A stretch of DNA of 30,923 nt from Phoronis australis. Its lineage: Eukaryota > Phoronida > Phoronidae. The notes beneath the pieces were generated by a model that made no database searches, had not been told where the DNA came from, and saw only the letters and a program-made list of their open reading frames with translations. Numbering within the stretch: position 1 is the first letter of the stretch; every line of letters starts with the position of its first letter. Positions 21,101 through 29,786 of this stretch are shown here, one piece after another. Where the stretch lies: contig NMRA01000075.1 of assembly GCA_002633005.1 (NCBI GenBank), positions 263,863-294,785 of the forward strand, written 5' to 3'. A program made the position numbers and the translations under genes.

Positions 21101-24100
21101 GAATGACTCTGTGGAGAGTACCCTGTCTGTACCGGCTGCCATGACAGCGCGTGTGGTCCTCAAGTATTCGACCACTGAAGCTGTAAACGTGGAGATCACA
21201 GAGAATGCAACTACTGGTAATGAGAGGCTTTCACGAAGCGGTAGTTACTGTTTATTTGGGTCCAGTGACTCTCAGCACCCTCTATTTAATCAGGAGGCTT
21301 TTTCATTTTTGTACAAACCCCATTAGAATGCACCTATTTTGAAAACTGCTGTTTTTAGACTTCTGTCTTTGATTTGAAGTAATTTATCAAGACAGTATGG
21401 ACATTGTAGACATGCATTATTTTTCCAGGAAATGGAATCCATATACTGAATGCCACAACTTGTGGCTCCACCTGGTGTTACAAACATGTGGCCAATGTGA
21501 ACCTTGAAGTTGGACCTGTACTGTTTGTGGTCAAAGTGAACAACACATTGAACAACGAGTTTGCTGTGGTAAATTTTACTTTCTGTTATGTACATTGCAT
21601 GCAAATTCTCCATTATTTTTTTAACTGTAATTTGTGTTTATTTATAGCACATAGAATTATGACGTAGCCTCAGGTATTTCACACCTAGTCGTACTCTGTT
21701 ATAAGCAAGATTTCTGCCAGTTGAACACTGCAGTCTTGTATCATACTTCCATTGGAGCTTGTAAAAAATTCGTCAGTGAGTGTTGATGTTTTAGGAATTT
21801 TATATGGTATGGTGATGTGTTTGCAGGATTATGTGTATGCAGTCCCAAAAGACATCTACGATGCATCTCTGTTTGGTGCTTCTGGTAGCAGTGTTGCGTC
21901 TGAGTGCGAGTTTCTCTCAAAACACTTGCCGTAAGTACAAAATAAAATGTTTGGCAGGTTTAAAGGAAAATTAGAATTTTGAAAGTGATTTAGGCTGTAA
22001 AGTTTAGTTTCAAATTGCATTTGTGGTTTTACTAGTATGCGCTTTGGTTTAGGTTCATTTATGCTCATTTTCTCGTGAGCAGAAGACTGAAATTAGGAGA
22101 TACACAGTTACTATTTGTTAAAAAATATTAACAGATTGGTAGTGTATAAAATTGCAAAATATTGTACATTACATATCTGAGGAACAAAGGGTTCTATAAC
22201 TGATACCTAGTATCTAGATTCCACACACATTTCACAAAGATTTACTACAGACTATGTGCATATCTAGTGATTTTAAATGGTAAGGACGCCCATTGTTTCT
22301 AAATTTCATCATAATCACGTTGAAAATCTGCTCACACCTCTATTTATTCTGTAGTCTTGCCGATGATACAGTTTCATACTGAAAGTTTTAATGGCGATTT
22401 GCATAAATTTGTCATTGATAATAGAGAAACCCCAAAAGAAACCAGGTTATGAGATATTACGGGAGAACATGTTGGTCAGTAAGTGATTATTTCTTATTCC
22501 TGTGAGGTATTTTTAGTAATTACAAAATTATTCAAGTTCTTTGTTACGAAATTTTTGTCAACTGTATGAAAAAATAAGAGCACTTTTTGTAGTTTCATGG
22601 CATAATGGATGGTCAACAAACTTTTTTACTTAGTACACAAACTCTTATTTTCAGAACTAAGGGATTGTGCAAAGAACGTGTCTTCTCTCTCATGACTGAC
22701 TACTTCAAGGGGTCACTAAGCTGTGACTGTGACCCCGTTGGTAGCTATAACAACTCGTGTGACCCCTATGGTGGCCAGTGTGCCTGTAAGCCAGGAGTAA
22801 CTGGCCGTACCTGTGACCAGTGTCAAGTGTTGAAGTATAACTTTACAGACACAGGCTGCTCAGGTGAGGTGGAAGGTTACTGTGGACAGAAATTTGTAAA
22901 ATCTTTTATTACGGTTTGGGCTTTGAATGAGCATGTACCTAAATATAAAAGTTGAAGTTCGGAAATTTTGAATATGAAACGTGGGTGTCATGCTGTGAAC
23001 ATTCCCACTAAACGAGATGACGTCACAACCCCATTCATCAGGGAAAACGTTGGGGTTTGGCCGATTGAACTAGACCATATTTATCCACCTTCGCTGTGTT
23101 GCGTTAAGCTCACGATCAAAGGGATCCCTCCTATCTGCTCTATTCATCGAGTCACAAGCAAGGATAATTGGCGTCGGTCATGCTGATATGATCTGCTGAT
23201 TACAATCTAGCCTAGATGACCGTACTCTTTGTGAAGAGTGTTTTACGTAGTTTTGAGTGTAATATTTGAAAAGAAGAGAGAGAAAAAAATGTTGGTGCAA
23301 CTTTGAATTTTTCAAATCGGCCCAGAATAAGAGATTTAGCAACACAGCAACACTCACTCATTTGGCGCGCACGAATACAAAAATATAGGACCCAAGTTAT
23401 TTAGATTTTGGAAGACATGCATTGCAATATTCAAAATACGTTTATTATAGCTCTTACAAGCTGTAAAACGACATTGTTTAATTTCATTGTGCTCATTCCT
23501 TGTCATCCGTCAAATTGGAAATTTCCGAGATGTGATCTGCGGCGTGCGCGTATGTATACAAAACACGGGATCGCTATGTGCCTGAATTACGAACATTAAG
23601 AAACTTTAGCATGCCGGTATTATTGACAGGGACACGATAAAACACATTTGGATTGTGACGATAGTCTTGATACAGCGAGCTGGCTGACTCTAGGTACCAC
23701 TGCGTCACTGTCTCCGTCAGACCCAGAAATTTCACATAGCCCGGGTAGTTCACCTCGTCCCCAACATGTAGATCGAACATAGGACTATTAATGTTTTACT
23801 CCACGGTAGAGCTAACGACCGTCAACCTGTGTACACAAAATCTGAGTTAACCGGCACTCACCTTGCACGTTGCAGCCGTTTAAGTGAAAAACAATCTAAT
23901 AAACACCATTTTCTTGCATAATCCTCCGCCTTTTGTAACAAAAGTCTGTCTTCGATGACCTGCACGCGCTCACTCACTCACTCTCATATGCAGACGAACT
24001 TCAAAACAAACATCACGTGACAACAACATGTGTGTTGATCCAGAGGTTTTTCTCGTGTTGTGGGGTACGATGTAGCGCAGATTTGGACTTAATCGCAATT

Positions 24101-27100
24101 AATCTGGGCTCCACATGAACTTAAAAAAATGTAAAACATAAGGAGGATTTCAGGTAATACGTTGAGTCAAAACTGTATTTTTATTCAAGAGTTCAAGTTT
24201 TCCTATCGACAATCGCGATTCAGTGACGTATCAGTCGGCAAGTTTTCGCCCTGGGATTTCAGCACAATTTTTTGAAAAATGCTCGTAATTTAACAACAGA
24301 GTTTGATAGCAATGCACCACAATTTTGTAGAAAGACTGTCATAGGCTACAAATACGTCACAGAGATTAAATTTGATAAATCCTAGCTCCCGATTTTACCA
24401 GTTTCGGAAACCGGGTTTCAACTGCCTTTGGCTACGATAAGTGTCCCTTCCCCGTGAAATGAATTTTTCTAAGCGCCTGGTATACAGCTTTCCACCAAGG
24501 CTAGGTGATGCTATGACATGTTGCTTGTACGGATTGTTGCCAACTTTTTTCTTGTTTTCATGGCATAATGATGGCGGAAATGAAAACTTTGCAAATTTGA
24601 ATTTTAATGTTTGCCAATCCAGAAAATCAGAGGTCGGTAAACCAAGTTTTTTAAAACATTTTCGGTGAAAGACTAGCAGAAGATGCCCACTCTTTCAAAA
24701 TTGCCATGAAGGTATTAACTCTTCCATGCAGCATTATTTAACTGGTCTTGACTAAATATCATTTTATGGCAAAGTCATCCATTCAACCAAAAGTAGTTCC
24801 ATGCTTGGCTTATTAACCAATTACTCACGCATGCTGACACACAATAGAAGCCTGATAAGAGTGAAGGTGGATCAATGTGGTCTTCCTATATTTTCTTGTG
24901 GTAGTGGATGTGTTCACAAAATGTGTAGCCATTTTATGGGAAAACTTCTGTTTGAGGCACAATATGGCGGACATGTGAAATTTCGTTTTATTAAATTTCT
25001 CAACAAAAATTGCTTTTCAGGATAATTTTGTTTGATTTAGTACGGTTTGAGCATTTGCAATGTGTTCAGTCTCTGAAAAATTGAAATGTGGCAATTTTAG
25101 CAGCCAATTATTTTTGTTCCAAGTTGAAGAATTTTAGCGTAAAAGTGTTTTCAATTTAATTGTTTTTAACTTAATCACTGAATAATTCTTAACTTTTCAG
25201 TGACAGCGCGAAAGTCCCTGGAGCTTGTATGTAACACGTGTAACAAAACTTTGATTTCATGTAGCTGTTCCTTGCTGGGTTCATTTTGTGCTTTAAATCT
25301 CGCTCATCCTCAATGCACAAAATTAGTCGATATACTTCAGTGTTGCCTGTATGTTGCTTTAATGGACATTTGCTTGAGCTCCACGTATACTCGTCTGTTC
25401 TGCAATGAGTAAGAATATAAATCCCCAACAGACATGATTATAAAAAAATTAATGCAGTTAATCTTTGAGACTGGTCATGTCTCGTCTTCAGGCAGAAATA
25501 CATGTTCAGAAGGATGGTTGCGTATTTGATGTGTGAAGTTGTTGTTTGCGCTGCTTGAAACGTGCTATGCATGATAGCTTGAGACTATTTGAGGATCTGG
25601 GAGTGTGGAAAGCGAGCTTGCAATTTTACCAGTTTTGTTATGCTTGTAGCTTGCAACTGTGCTGGAGATGATAAGATCTGTAATGTAGTGACTGGCCAGT
25701 GTACGTGTCCAGCCAACACAAGAGGGCGCCAGTGTGACCAGTGCAGTGTGAATCACTGGTCATGGAACTCTACAACTGGCTGTCAGGTGAATATTGCTTA
25801 GCGCCTCATGCTGTGCCATTTCGGAGGTTAAATTCCGACTGAAATGAAATGATTCTGTGGTTGAGTAGCCAATTGCTGAAACAATGATTACTAAAATCCA
25901 TTTGCTTTCTGGAACAATTTACTGTAAAATTTTGACTGCTGGCGTGTTTATAAGAAAATTTATGTTGCTTTTCAAGCGTGTGCTCGTATACCAGTGTTAG
26001 CGGCCCTACCATTTGAAAACGAGGTCAGTTTAGTATACAATATATTTATCTACCTGCGCAGTATGTATCTGACATGTCGGTGGTGTTTTTCTTCATTTGT
26101 GTCCAATCTTTTTTCTACCCCAGACCTGCATGTGTGACCCGGTTGGAAGTTCCAGTCTTCAATGCAACTTGACCTCTGGTCAGTGCGATTGTAAGCCAGG
26201 CGTTGGAGGGTATAAGTGTCCGTATTGTCTGCCCGGCTATAAGAACCTGACCACTATTGGCTGTGTTGAGTGTGGCTGCGACATGAGGGGAAGCCTGAGC
26301 AGCACTTGTAGTAATGCAACGGGACAATGCCCCTGCAAGGTAGGGTACTTCGTGAAGATGAGGGAGGGTATTTGGCTTCTTCTTACCAACAAAAGTATAC
26401 AGGAACAGTTTATAATCATTTTTGTTTTAAATAAATTGTGACTGAATTTAGTTGCTTCTTTTCTAGATGACAGGTGTTTAAAACTCAGTCTGGTAAAAGA
26501 CTGATTTCAAAGTTTTGAAGATTTTTTTCATGAAGTAGTTAACATTTAACTTTCAATCTTTTTTTGTTTCATGTCCAGTCCAATGTCCAAGGCTTGTGGT
26601 GTGACCAGTGCAAGCCTAGCACTTTCAATCTGGCCGCTGACCAGTCGCAGGGATGTCTGGACTGCATCTGTATGGGAATCACTGACCAATGTGACAGTAC
26701 ATCGCAGTTGTCACAGCAGGTGAGCACAGTAGTTGCTGTAGTACAGCAGTTGCTGTACTGTGATAATCATGTTACTGCATGCTGTACTAATGCAGCAAAG
26801 CATGAATCTTGTGTGTGGATGGATAATATTGATCGCTGCATCTTGCTTCTTATTAAATCAGTGAAGAATAATGAGGCTAAATATTTTTTATTTAAATTTT
26901 AATTATTTCATCTTTTGTTTTCATATTCATCTGATCCAGTTTACATGAAACAATTTGTTTGATCACAAAGTAATGTATCAGGCATAACTAACAGTGACAA
27001 GGTACTTACTAGTGAAAGTCTTGGTCTCTAGTATTTCCTGGAAATATTTTGATTTCTTCCTTCATAGCCAAGTGTATATTACTGGTTATTGGCACGTGTC

Positions 27101-29786
27101 AAATTTCTTTCTTTGCAGTACTTCTTTTGTCTTCATAGGAACAAATGGTACAACTGACTGTGATCATGATAGAAACCTGTATATGACATGTCATTAAAAA
27201 AATTTCCTGAATTTGGTTTCTTCTATTTTTTTTAGATCACATTGCCCTTGAACAACTCAGCGAATAGTAATGGTTTTAAAGTGGTTAATGCATCTGGAGG
27301 ACCACTGTCGTATCAGTTAAGCTCTGACCACACTGTTAAAGTATTTGTCAACCAAGGTCAGCAGCCATTCTTTCAAAGCGATCAGTTCCATGGCAACCTA
27401 TTAGGTCTGTCCACGATCCGCTACCCGATGACCATCACGAGGAACACTCCGGGTCTCTATGGCAACCTAACAGCTCATCTGATTGGTCACAAGAACAGAA
27501 AGCTTATTTATCTGCTCGGTGTGCCAGAATCGAGTGCCAACTCTCTTGACGTGGAGATCACATTTGACGAGCTGAATTGGCTGGACGAATCCACTGGGCA
27601 GTTACTGAGCAGAGGAGAGTTTCTGTTGACCGTTACTGACGTGTCCTCTCTAATGCTTCCCCTCTGGTATTATCAGGGTAATTGTAATGTAACGTAAGTA
27701 CCGTTGAATGTGCACCAGCTCAAGTGCAGTGTGCCTAGTTTAATACTTGCAATGCCTGACTGTTTAAATTAATTTGTCCATGACTTTAGGACGTAGTAGT
27801 AGTATGACTGGAAAGAGCTATTAAGTATTTACAAACATGTAATGTAAATATCAGTACGGGTAGTTAAGTCACCCTGTATGGAATATTAGTCGGTGACTTT
27901 GTATCCTGTGCAAGGACTGTTCCCACAGTGCGACCATGGTAACCGTTGTTGCCGTGGGAGTACACGCTTGATACAGTTTGGTTGTTTTATACACAGTCAC
28001 TGTTAGCCAAACGTTTGACGTAAACCCATGAGGAAATAAAATTATAATATAACTTGTTGATATCATTTCAGTAATTAGTCAAAGTTTTATGGATTTTTCA
28101 CAGTCAAGAAGTTTTTTTTAAATTGAGTTTAAAAAATTTCCCTAACCATGTGTAGAAATAAAGAATGGTACAAACCTGTGTGAAAGTTCAGAATCTCTGT
28201 TTTTTCTGTAGGTAGTGCAGTTTGGGTTTGGTGGCAACTTAAATTGTGTTTTTTCCTTTCAGTATTGGCCCTGTTCAGTATGTGATGAGCAAAAAAGATT
28301 TTAAGACTGGCACAGTGAAAGGTGATATAGAACAGTGTTCTTGTGGTGTAGGATACAGTGGCTTTTCGTGTGAGGTATGGTTTAACTTGGAATACCATTG
28401 TCAAATGTTTAAGAAAATGCTAATGTGTACAAATTTCTGTGATTAAGGCTTTAACCGTTATCAACTTTAGCTTCCTTTTGTGCTTGTCAGTGTATTTTAT
28501 TTGATTTCTGGCTGAAGTTTCTTGTAAATGCCAAATGTTTGTGTGTACGAAAATAAAATTACCATGCCCGAATTATTTACCTAAAAGCCTACCCTAGGCC
28601 AGGTGAGGGGTAGCTGTAAATCAAAGCTCATGAAAGTGTCAAGACAGCAAGTAACAGTAGTACATCTGTGTAATGTTTGAGTAATCAATAAAGACTAGAA
28701 GGTGTTACTGAACTGACAGCTGAATGACTGTTCGTTGCGGGCCTTGTTTCCATTAAAAAAAATTCTGGCCATTTCATTACTTTCTCAAGGTGAATTTTTT
28801 TTAAAGAATTGCAATTATTTTTCAATAGCAATCCGTTTGGAATATTTGGCCGTGTTTTCTTTTTCAAAGCTTCCTTGATGTTGTAAGTACTACTGAACTG
28901 TAAGGCATGATGATTAATATTACTCTCAGAAAGACCACAAAATCACAGTTTCTTAAGGCCACGTTGAATTTTAGAACATGAAATATTTAACTTATCAAAT
29001 TCCATTAATAGTCAAATTTTAATTCTGATTGCTTCATAGTGATATTAATAATTTAATTTTCAGCGTTGCGCTTATGGTTACAAGCGTGCCAATGTGTCCG
29101 GTCATGTGTATCTCGGTGTTTGTGTCCCGTGCGAATGCAATAACCACACTGACTATTGCGATCCTGACACTGGTGTTTGTGTCAACTGTCTGCACAATAC
29201 AGCAGGTTTGTTGCCATGATTATGACAATGTTGTTTACCATGTAGTTCCCATGTTATTGTTTCTTGATGTAGCCAGCAGATGGTGTGCTGAAGTTATGAA
29301 TATGAAATATTTACATTCATTTGATGACTTTCATTCTAATGCTCCGTTATGCTTCAAAATATTTTAGAGATTAAAAGATTGACCAGGAGATTAGTTCAGA
29401 TTAGTGTTTATCGTTATAGGGCTGTCTGGTACCAGATAAACCTAAAAACAACTGTGTGCATGTCTGATGTCGCGTATTTTCTGTTGTCAGATGGCTGAAT
29501 GGATTTCATTGTTAAATATTTTCATTGTTCTCTTGATCAAAATTTTGAATTTTCAAGGCACTCAACCATTACCTTGGCCTCCACGCTCTTTTCTTCTTGC
29601 AGGTGATAACTGTGAACTGTGCGCCAATGGTTACTATGGCGATGCTACAAAAGGCTCCTCTGGTGACTGTACTGCCTGCCCATGTCATCAGCCAAGGGTT
29701 GTTAACAACACATGTAGTCAAGATGAGAATGGGACAGTGTCATGTACGCACTGTAACCATGGTTACACTGGACACCTATGTGACAG
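8988..29786 (+). CDS. Laminin-family short arm (LN-LE-L4b-LE-L4a-LE), alpha-like, 5' part, 23 exons
   Basis: Secreted basement-membrane protein. Twenty-three exons give 3695 nt, about 1231 codons, with all GT..AG junctions and phases consistent. Order: signal peptide (hydrophobic core in SNLVAILLMLIGSSIWLSIV, likely cut after about residue 29); LN domain to about 258; LE1 (259-308), LE2, LE3 and LE4 with eight Cys each, then a half LE5 with six Cys; L4b (about 537-720); LE modules in exons 16-19; L4a in exons 19-21, inserted inside an LE between its third and fourth Cys as in known laminins; more LE modules, the last unfinished. LN domains let laminin arms polymerise; L4 domains are globular inserts. 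LE2 ([20 protein letters not shown]) and the segment before L4a resemble alpha3/alpha5/LanA chains. Only 4.5 LE modules between LN and L4b is beta-like. The C-terminal coiled coil and any LG domains, which would settle the chain type, are outside. Introns 2-6, 9, 10, 13-15 and 17-22 contain nothing I recognise apart from the palindrome in intron 19. Confidence 0.92.
9190..10000 (+). other. Laminin intron 1, nothing recognised
   Basis: AT-rich, ending in the strong pyrimidine tract tctctcaattttttcag. No repeats or internal exon seen. Confidence 0.6.
10001..10164 (+). CDS. Laminin exon 2 (LN domain)
   Basis: Codes KVCSQANAGDYGPSKMNDQD, then NSTFWESAELYT and PEVMIELDLEQ. NSTFWESAE stands where typical LN domains have a WWQSP-type motif, and ELDLEQ corresponds to the conserved LDLGQ strand. 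The donor is GTAAAA. Confidence 0.9.
10666..10805 (+). CDS. Laminin exon 3 (LN domain)
   Basis: Codes IFSVQRITIQMGDSNTPTAL, then SIQKSTDNVTFVDWIHMVDY, matching the LN beta-sandwich strands and the ERSxDFGxTW-type segment. Acceptor TTTACAG, donor GTAAGA, phase 2. Confidence 0.92.
11445..11547 (+). CDS. Laminin exon 4 (LN domain)
   Basis: Codes FTVDYKTIPDNLNDVICTEG, then AGNTFLFSDEQGSK. The VICTE segment matches the conserved AICT(T/S)EYS of LN domains. Acceptor CACATAG, donor GTAAGA. Confidence 0.9.
11796..11837 (+). CDS. Laminin exon 5 (42-bp small exon, LN domain)
   Basis: Fourteen codons, LEIDAMSLYPLSLK, phase 0 on both sides. Skipping it would leave the frame intact. Acceptor CTTTTCAG, donor GTGCGT. 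Confidence 0.82.
12363..12446 (+). CDS. Laminin exon 6 (LN domain)
   Basis: Codes EWKMVRYLRIFFHDMQDRLT, then MRNFDEKF. VRYLRIFF corresponds to the conserved NVRLRF strand of LN domains. Acceptor TTCTGCAG, donor GTAAGT, phase 0. Confidence 0.9.
12872..13064 (+). CDS. Laminin exon 7 (LN end and LE1)
   Basis: Codes the end of LN (HYSVTSLEVWAECTCNG) and all eight Cys of the first laminin-EGF module (DGRFCEKCLPLFNQYKF). The LN/LE border inside one exon is usual for laminins. Acceptor GCAATAG, donor GTATAG, phase 1. Confidence 0.94.
13232..13587. repeat. 356-bp direct duplication, copy 1
   Basis: Matches 13673-14028 at a constant offset of 441 bp. I saw only two differences, near 13259 (g/t) and in cctcaatca / cctctatca. 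Confidence 0.95.
13588..13672 (+). pseudogene. 85-bp spacer with LINE-like protein similarity, ends in N
   Basis: Lies between the two duplicate copies and ends at the only N in the window (13672). One plus frame reads VYRSPSQSPTERKLYFKALA, then DQLAELNR. The YRSPSQS segment resembles the endonuclease region of non-LTR retrotransposons. It may be a LINE scrap or the tail of a chimeric read at a contig end. The assignment is by eye only. Confidence 0.35.
13673..14028. repeat. 356-bp direct duplication, copy 2
   Basis: Second, almost identical copy of 13232-13587. It starts immediately after the N and continues beyond the shared part into unique intron sequence. Confidence 0.95.
15534..15675 (+). 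repeat. About 31-bp tandem repeat, 4-5 degenerate copies
   Basis: Units of the form attgctgagtgggacttaag followed by tcacagaccat start near 15534, 15565, 15597, 15628 and 15653; the last is shortened. Confidence 0.85.
16105..16250. repeat. Inverted-repeat stretch with 28-bp near-perfect palindrome
   Basis: Positions 16121-16148 form a palindrome around actagt with one mismatched pair. The arm tctctaacagttcatac (from 16115) recurs inverted as catacgaactattagaga near 16201-16217, and attagagat appears again near 16243. It may be a small fold-back element; ends and target duplication could not be fixed. Confidence 0.5.
16737..16868 (+). CDS. Laminin exon 8 (LE2, first part)
   Basis: Codes ECECHNHTSSCYYNATVESF, then [13 protein letters not shown]. 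The GGGVCxDCxHNT pattern is characteristic of the second LE of laminin chains. Acceptor TATTTCAG, donor GTAATT, phases 1-1. Confidence 0.94.
16869..17626 (+). other. Laminin intron 8, nothing recognised
   Basis: No repeat or exon structure seen. It ends in tatttccccag. Confidence 0.6.
17627..17805 (+). CDS. Laminin exon 9 (end of LE2, start of LE3)
   Basis: Codes GINCEQCLPYFYRPIG...DVCRQCGCSDLGS and an unusually long spacer with DCLRVQNDSVLPADK before the next Cys pair. Acceptor TTCCCCAG, donor GTAATG, phase 0. Confidence 0.93.
17996..18101 (+). CDS. Laminin exon 10 (LE3 end)
   Basis: Codes VPGDCYCKTFVEGRKCGVCK, then PGYFNLTSLNPDGCI, with a classic LE loop d ending (NPDGC). Acceptor TTTATAG, donor GTAAGA, phase 1. 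Confidence 0.94.
18678..18939 (+). CDS. Laminin exon 11 (LE4 and half LE5)
   Basis: Codes a full LE (CLCHAPGTVNG...CSECRDEYYGLDAQKTEGC) and six Cys of the next (PCDCDIGGSTNP...CDCKANVQDLRC). CDCDIGG is close to the CDCDVGGAL that precedes L4b in alpha5 and beta chains. Donor GTAAGT, phase 2. Confidence 0.95.
19169..19994. mobile_element. 826-bp non-autonomous DNA element with inverted termini
   Basis: The left end gggctgttccagtaaaag (19169 on) and the inverted right end (…cttttgctggaacagccc pattern, to 19994) pair over about 35 bp with a few mismatches, including the gggagggg / cccccctccc blocks. Five same-orientation atggg motifs (19227, 19260, 19297, 19897, 19930) flank the interior as subterminal repeats. 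No transposase frame. Target duplication is unclear (ttt on the left, tta on the right). The right end lies 35 bp before the start of exon 12. Confidence 0.75.
20030..20159 (+). CDS. Laminin exon 12 (L4b start)
   Basis: Codes VQDGFYVPGLHMYRAVFEAW, then FEFLKPGYTGHGYMNLENK. It aligns with the EPGYYFATLDHYLYEAE...WTGAGFVR start of laminin IV type B domains. Acceptor TTCTTTCAG, donor GTGAGT, phase 0. Confidence 0.9.
20160..21101 (+). other. Laminin intron 12, nothing recognised
   Basis: AT-rich, with short ttta/aatatt runs only. The minus-strand open frame at 20731-20946 has no recognisable protein. Confidence 0.6.
21102..21216 (+). CDS. Laminin exon 13 (L4b)
   Basis: Codes NDSVESTLSVPAAMTARVVL, then KYSTTEAVNVEITENATT. 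The VVLKYS segment matches the (L/V)xRY strand of L4b domains. Acceptor TGTTTCAG, donor GTAATG, phase 1. Confidence 0.9.
21429..21568 (+). CDS. Laminin exon 14 (L4b)
   Basis: Codes GNGIHILNATTCGSTWCYKH and VGPVLFVVKVNNTLNNEFAV, with a Cys pair and several N-glycosylation sequons. Acceptor TTTTCCAG, donor GTAAAT, phase 0. Confidence 0.9.
21827..21930 (+). CDS. Laminin exon 15 (L4b)
   Basis: Codes DYVYAVPKDIYDASLFGASG, then ECEFLSKHLP. DYVYAVPKDIYDA corresponds to the conserved LDYVVLLPxAYYEA / IDSLVLMP strand of L4b. Acceptor TTTGCAG, donor GTAAGT, phase 2. Confidence 0.93.
22655..22863 (+). CDS. Laminin exon 16 (L4b end and LE)
   Basis: Codes the L4b C-terminus (LCKERVFSLMTDYFKGSLSC) and a complete LE: CDCDPVGSYNNSCDPYGGQC, ACKPGVTGRTCDQC and DTGC. 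It is very close to CxCDPQGSxSxxCDPxGGQCxCxPxVxGRxC of laminin chains. Donor GTGAGG, phase 1. Confidence 0.95.
22864..25649 (+). other. Laminin intron 16 (2.8 kb)
   Basis: Contains a CpG-richer island (about 22960-24260) with a minus-strand ORF at 23574-23780, and an open segment with strong splice sites at 25201-25408. The remainder shows nothing recognisable. Confidence 0.6.
23574..23780 (-). CDS. Unassigned 68-codon ORF in laminin intron 16
   Basis: ATG at 23780, in-frame stop upstream, TAG end. Composition is visibly more GC-rich and CpG-rich than the surrounding intron. The predicted product begins MFDLHVGDEVNYPGYVKFLG and continues with QWYLESASSLYQDY; it looks protein-like (no low complexity) but I do not recognise a family. 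It could be the first exon of a nested minus-strand gene, part of an inserted element, or chance. Confidence 0.25.
   Translation of the reverse strand: MFDLHVGDEVNYPGYVKFLGLTETVTQWYLESASSLYQDYRHNPNVFYRVPVNNTGMLKFLNVRNSGT
25650..25786 (+). CDS. Laminin exon 17 (LE)
   Basis: A complete LE with eight Cys: ACNCAGDDKICNVVTGQCTC, GRQCDQC and TTGC. It resembles the short CDCGARLCDELTGQCIC module after L4b in alpha5. Acceptor CTTGTAG, donor GTGAAT, phase 0. Confidence 0.94.
26124..26339 (+). CDS. Laminin exon 18 (LE and start of next LE)
   Basis: Codes CMCDPVGSSSLQCNLTSGQC...GYKCPYCLPGYKNLTTIGC and then CGCDMRGSLSSTCSNATGQC with the first Cys of the next pair. Acceptor CTACCCCAG, donor GTAGGG, phase 0. 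Confidence 0.95.
26579..26719 (+). CDS. Laminin exon 19 (LE end, LE half before L4a)
   Basis: Codes SNVQGLWCDQCKPSTFNLAA and QGCLDCICMGITDQCDSTSQ. It matches CKENVQGPKCDQC...GCTRCFCFGATERC, which precedes L4a in alpha5. Acceptor TGTCCAG, donor GTGAGC, phase 0. Confidence 0.95.
26740..26759. repeat. 20-bp palindrome 21 bp after the exon 19 donor
   Basis: Arms agtacagca / tgctgtact are perfect with a 2-nt centre. The surrounding stretch also repeats the cagttgctgta motif. Confidence 0.6.
27236..27693 (+). CDS. Laminin exon 20 (L4a domain)
   Basis: A 458-bp exon, the largest here, coding most of the laminin IV type A domain. FFQSDQFHGNLLGLSTIRYP corresponds to the (Y)xxAPxxFLGxxLxSYGxxL pattern. 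LIYLLGVPE, the DELNWLDESTGQLLSRGEFL segment and VTDVSSLML follow in the usual order. Acceptor TTTTTTAG, donor GTAAGT, phase 2. Confidence 0.93.
28263..28374 (+). CDS. Laminin exon 21 (L4a end, LE resumes)
   Basis: Codes IGPVQYVMSKKDFKTGTVKG, then CSCGVGYSGFSCE. C-x-C-xxGYxGxxCE is the standard exit from L4a into the second part of the split LE. Acceptor CTTTCAG, donor GTATGG, phase 0. Confidence 0.95.
28375..29063 (+). other. Laminin intron 21, nothing recognised
   Basis: AT-rich, ending in tttaattttcag. No repeats or exon seen. Confidence 0.6.
29064..29205 (+). CDS. Laminin exon 22 (LE)
   Basis: Finishes the split LE (RCAYGYKRANVSG...GVC) and starts the next (PCECNNHTDYCDPDTGVCVN, then CLHNTA). 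NNHTDYCDPDTGVC matches CNGHSxxCDPxTGVC after L4a. Donor GTTTGT, phase 1. Confidence 0.95.
29603..29786 (+). CDS. Laminin exon 23 (LE), last exon in the window
   Basis: Codes GDNCELCANGYYGDATKGSS, then DCTACPCHQPRVVNNTC and CTHCNHGYTGHLCD plus two bases of Arg. The LE is incomplete, so at least one more exon follows. Acceptor CTTGCAG, donor GTAGGG, phase 2. Confidence 0.95.

Noticed and set aside
21752-21826. Extension of laminin exon 15 upstream of 21827
   Set aside because: The frame is open but the TTTGCAG at 21821-21826 is a good acceptor, and the phase-0 join gives the conserved DYVYAVP segment directly after exon 14.
26115-26327. Minus-strand 70-codon frame
   Set aside because: Antisense shadow of laminin exon 18.
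29029-29367. 112-codon plus frame overlapping exon 22
   Set aside because: It is in a different frame from the LE sequence; the Cys pattern of the real exon lies in another frame at 29064-29205.
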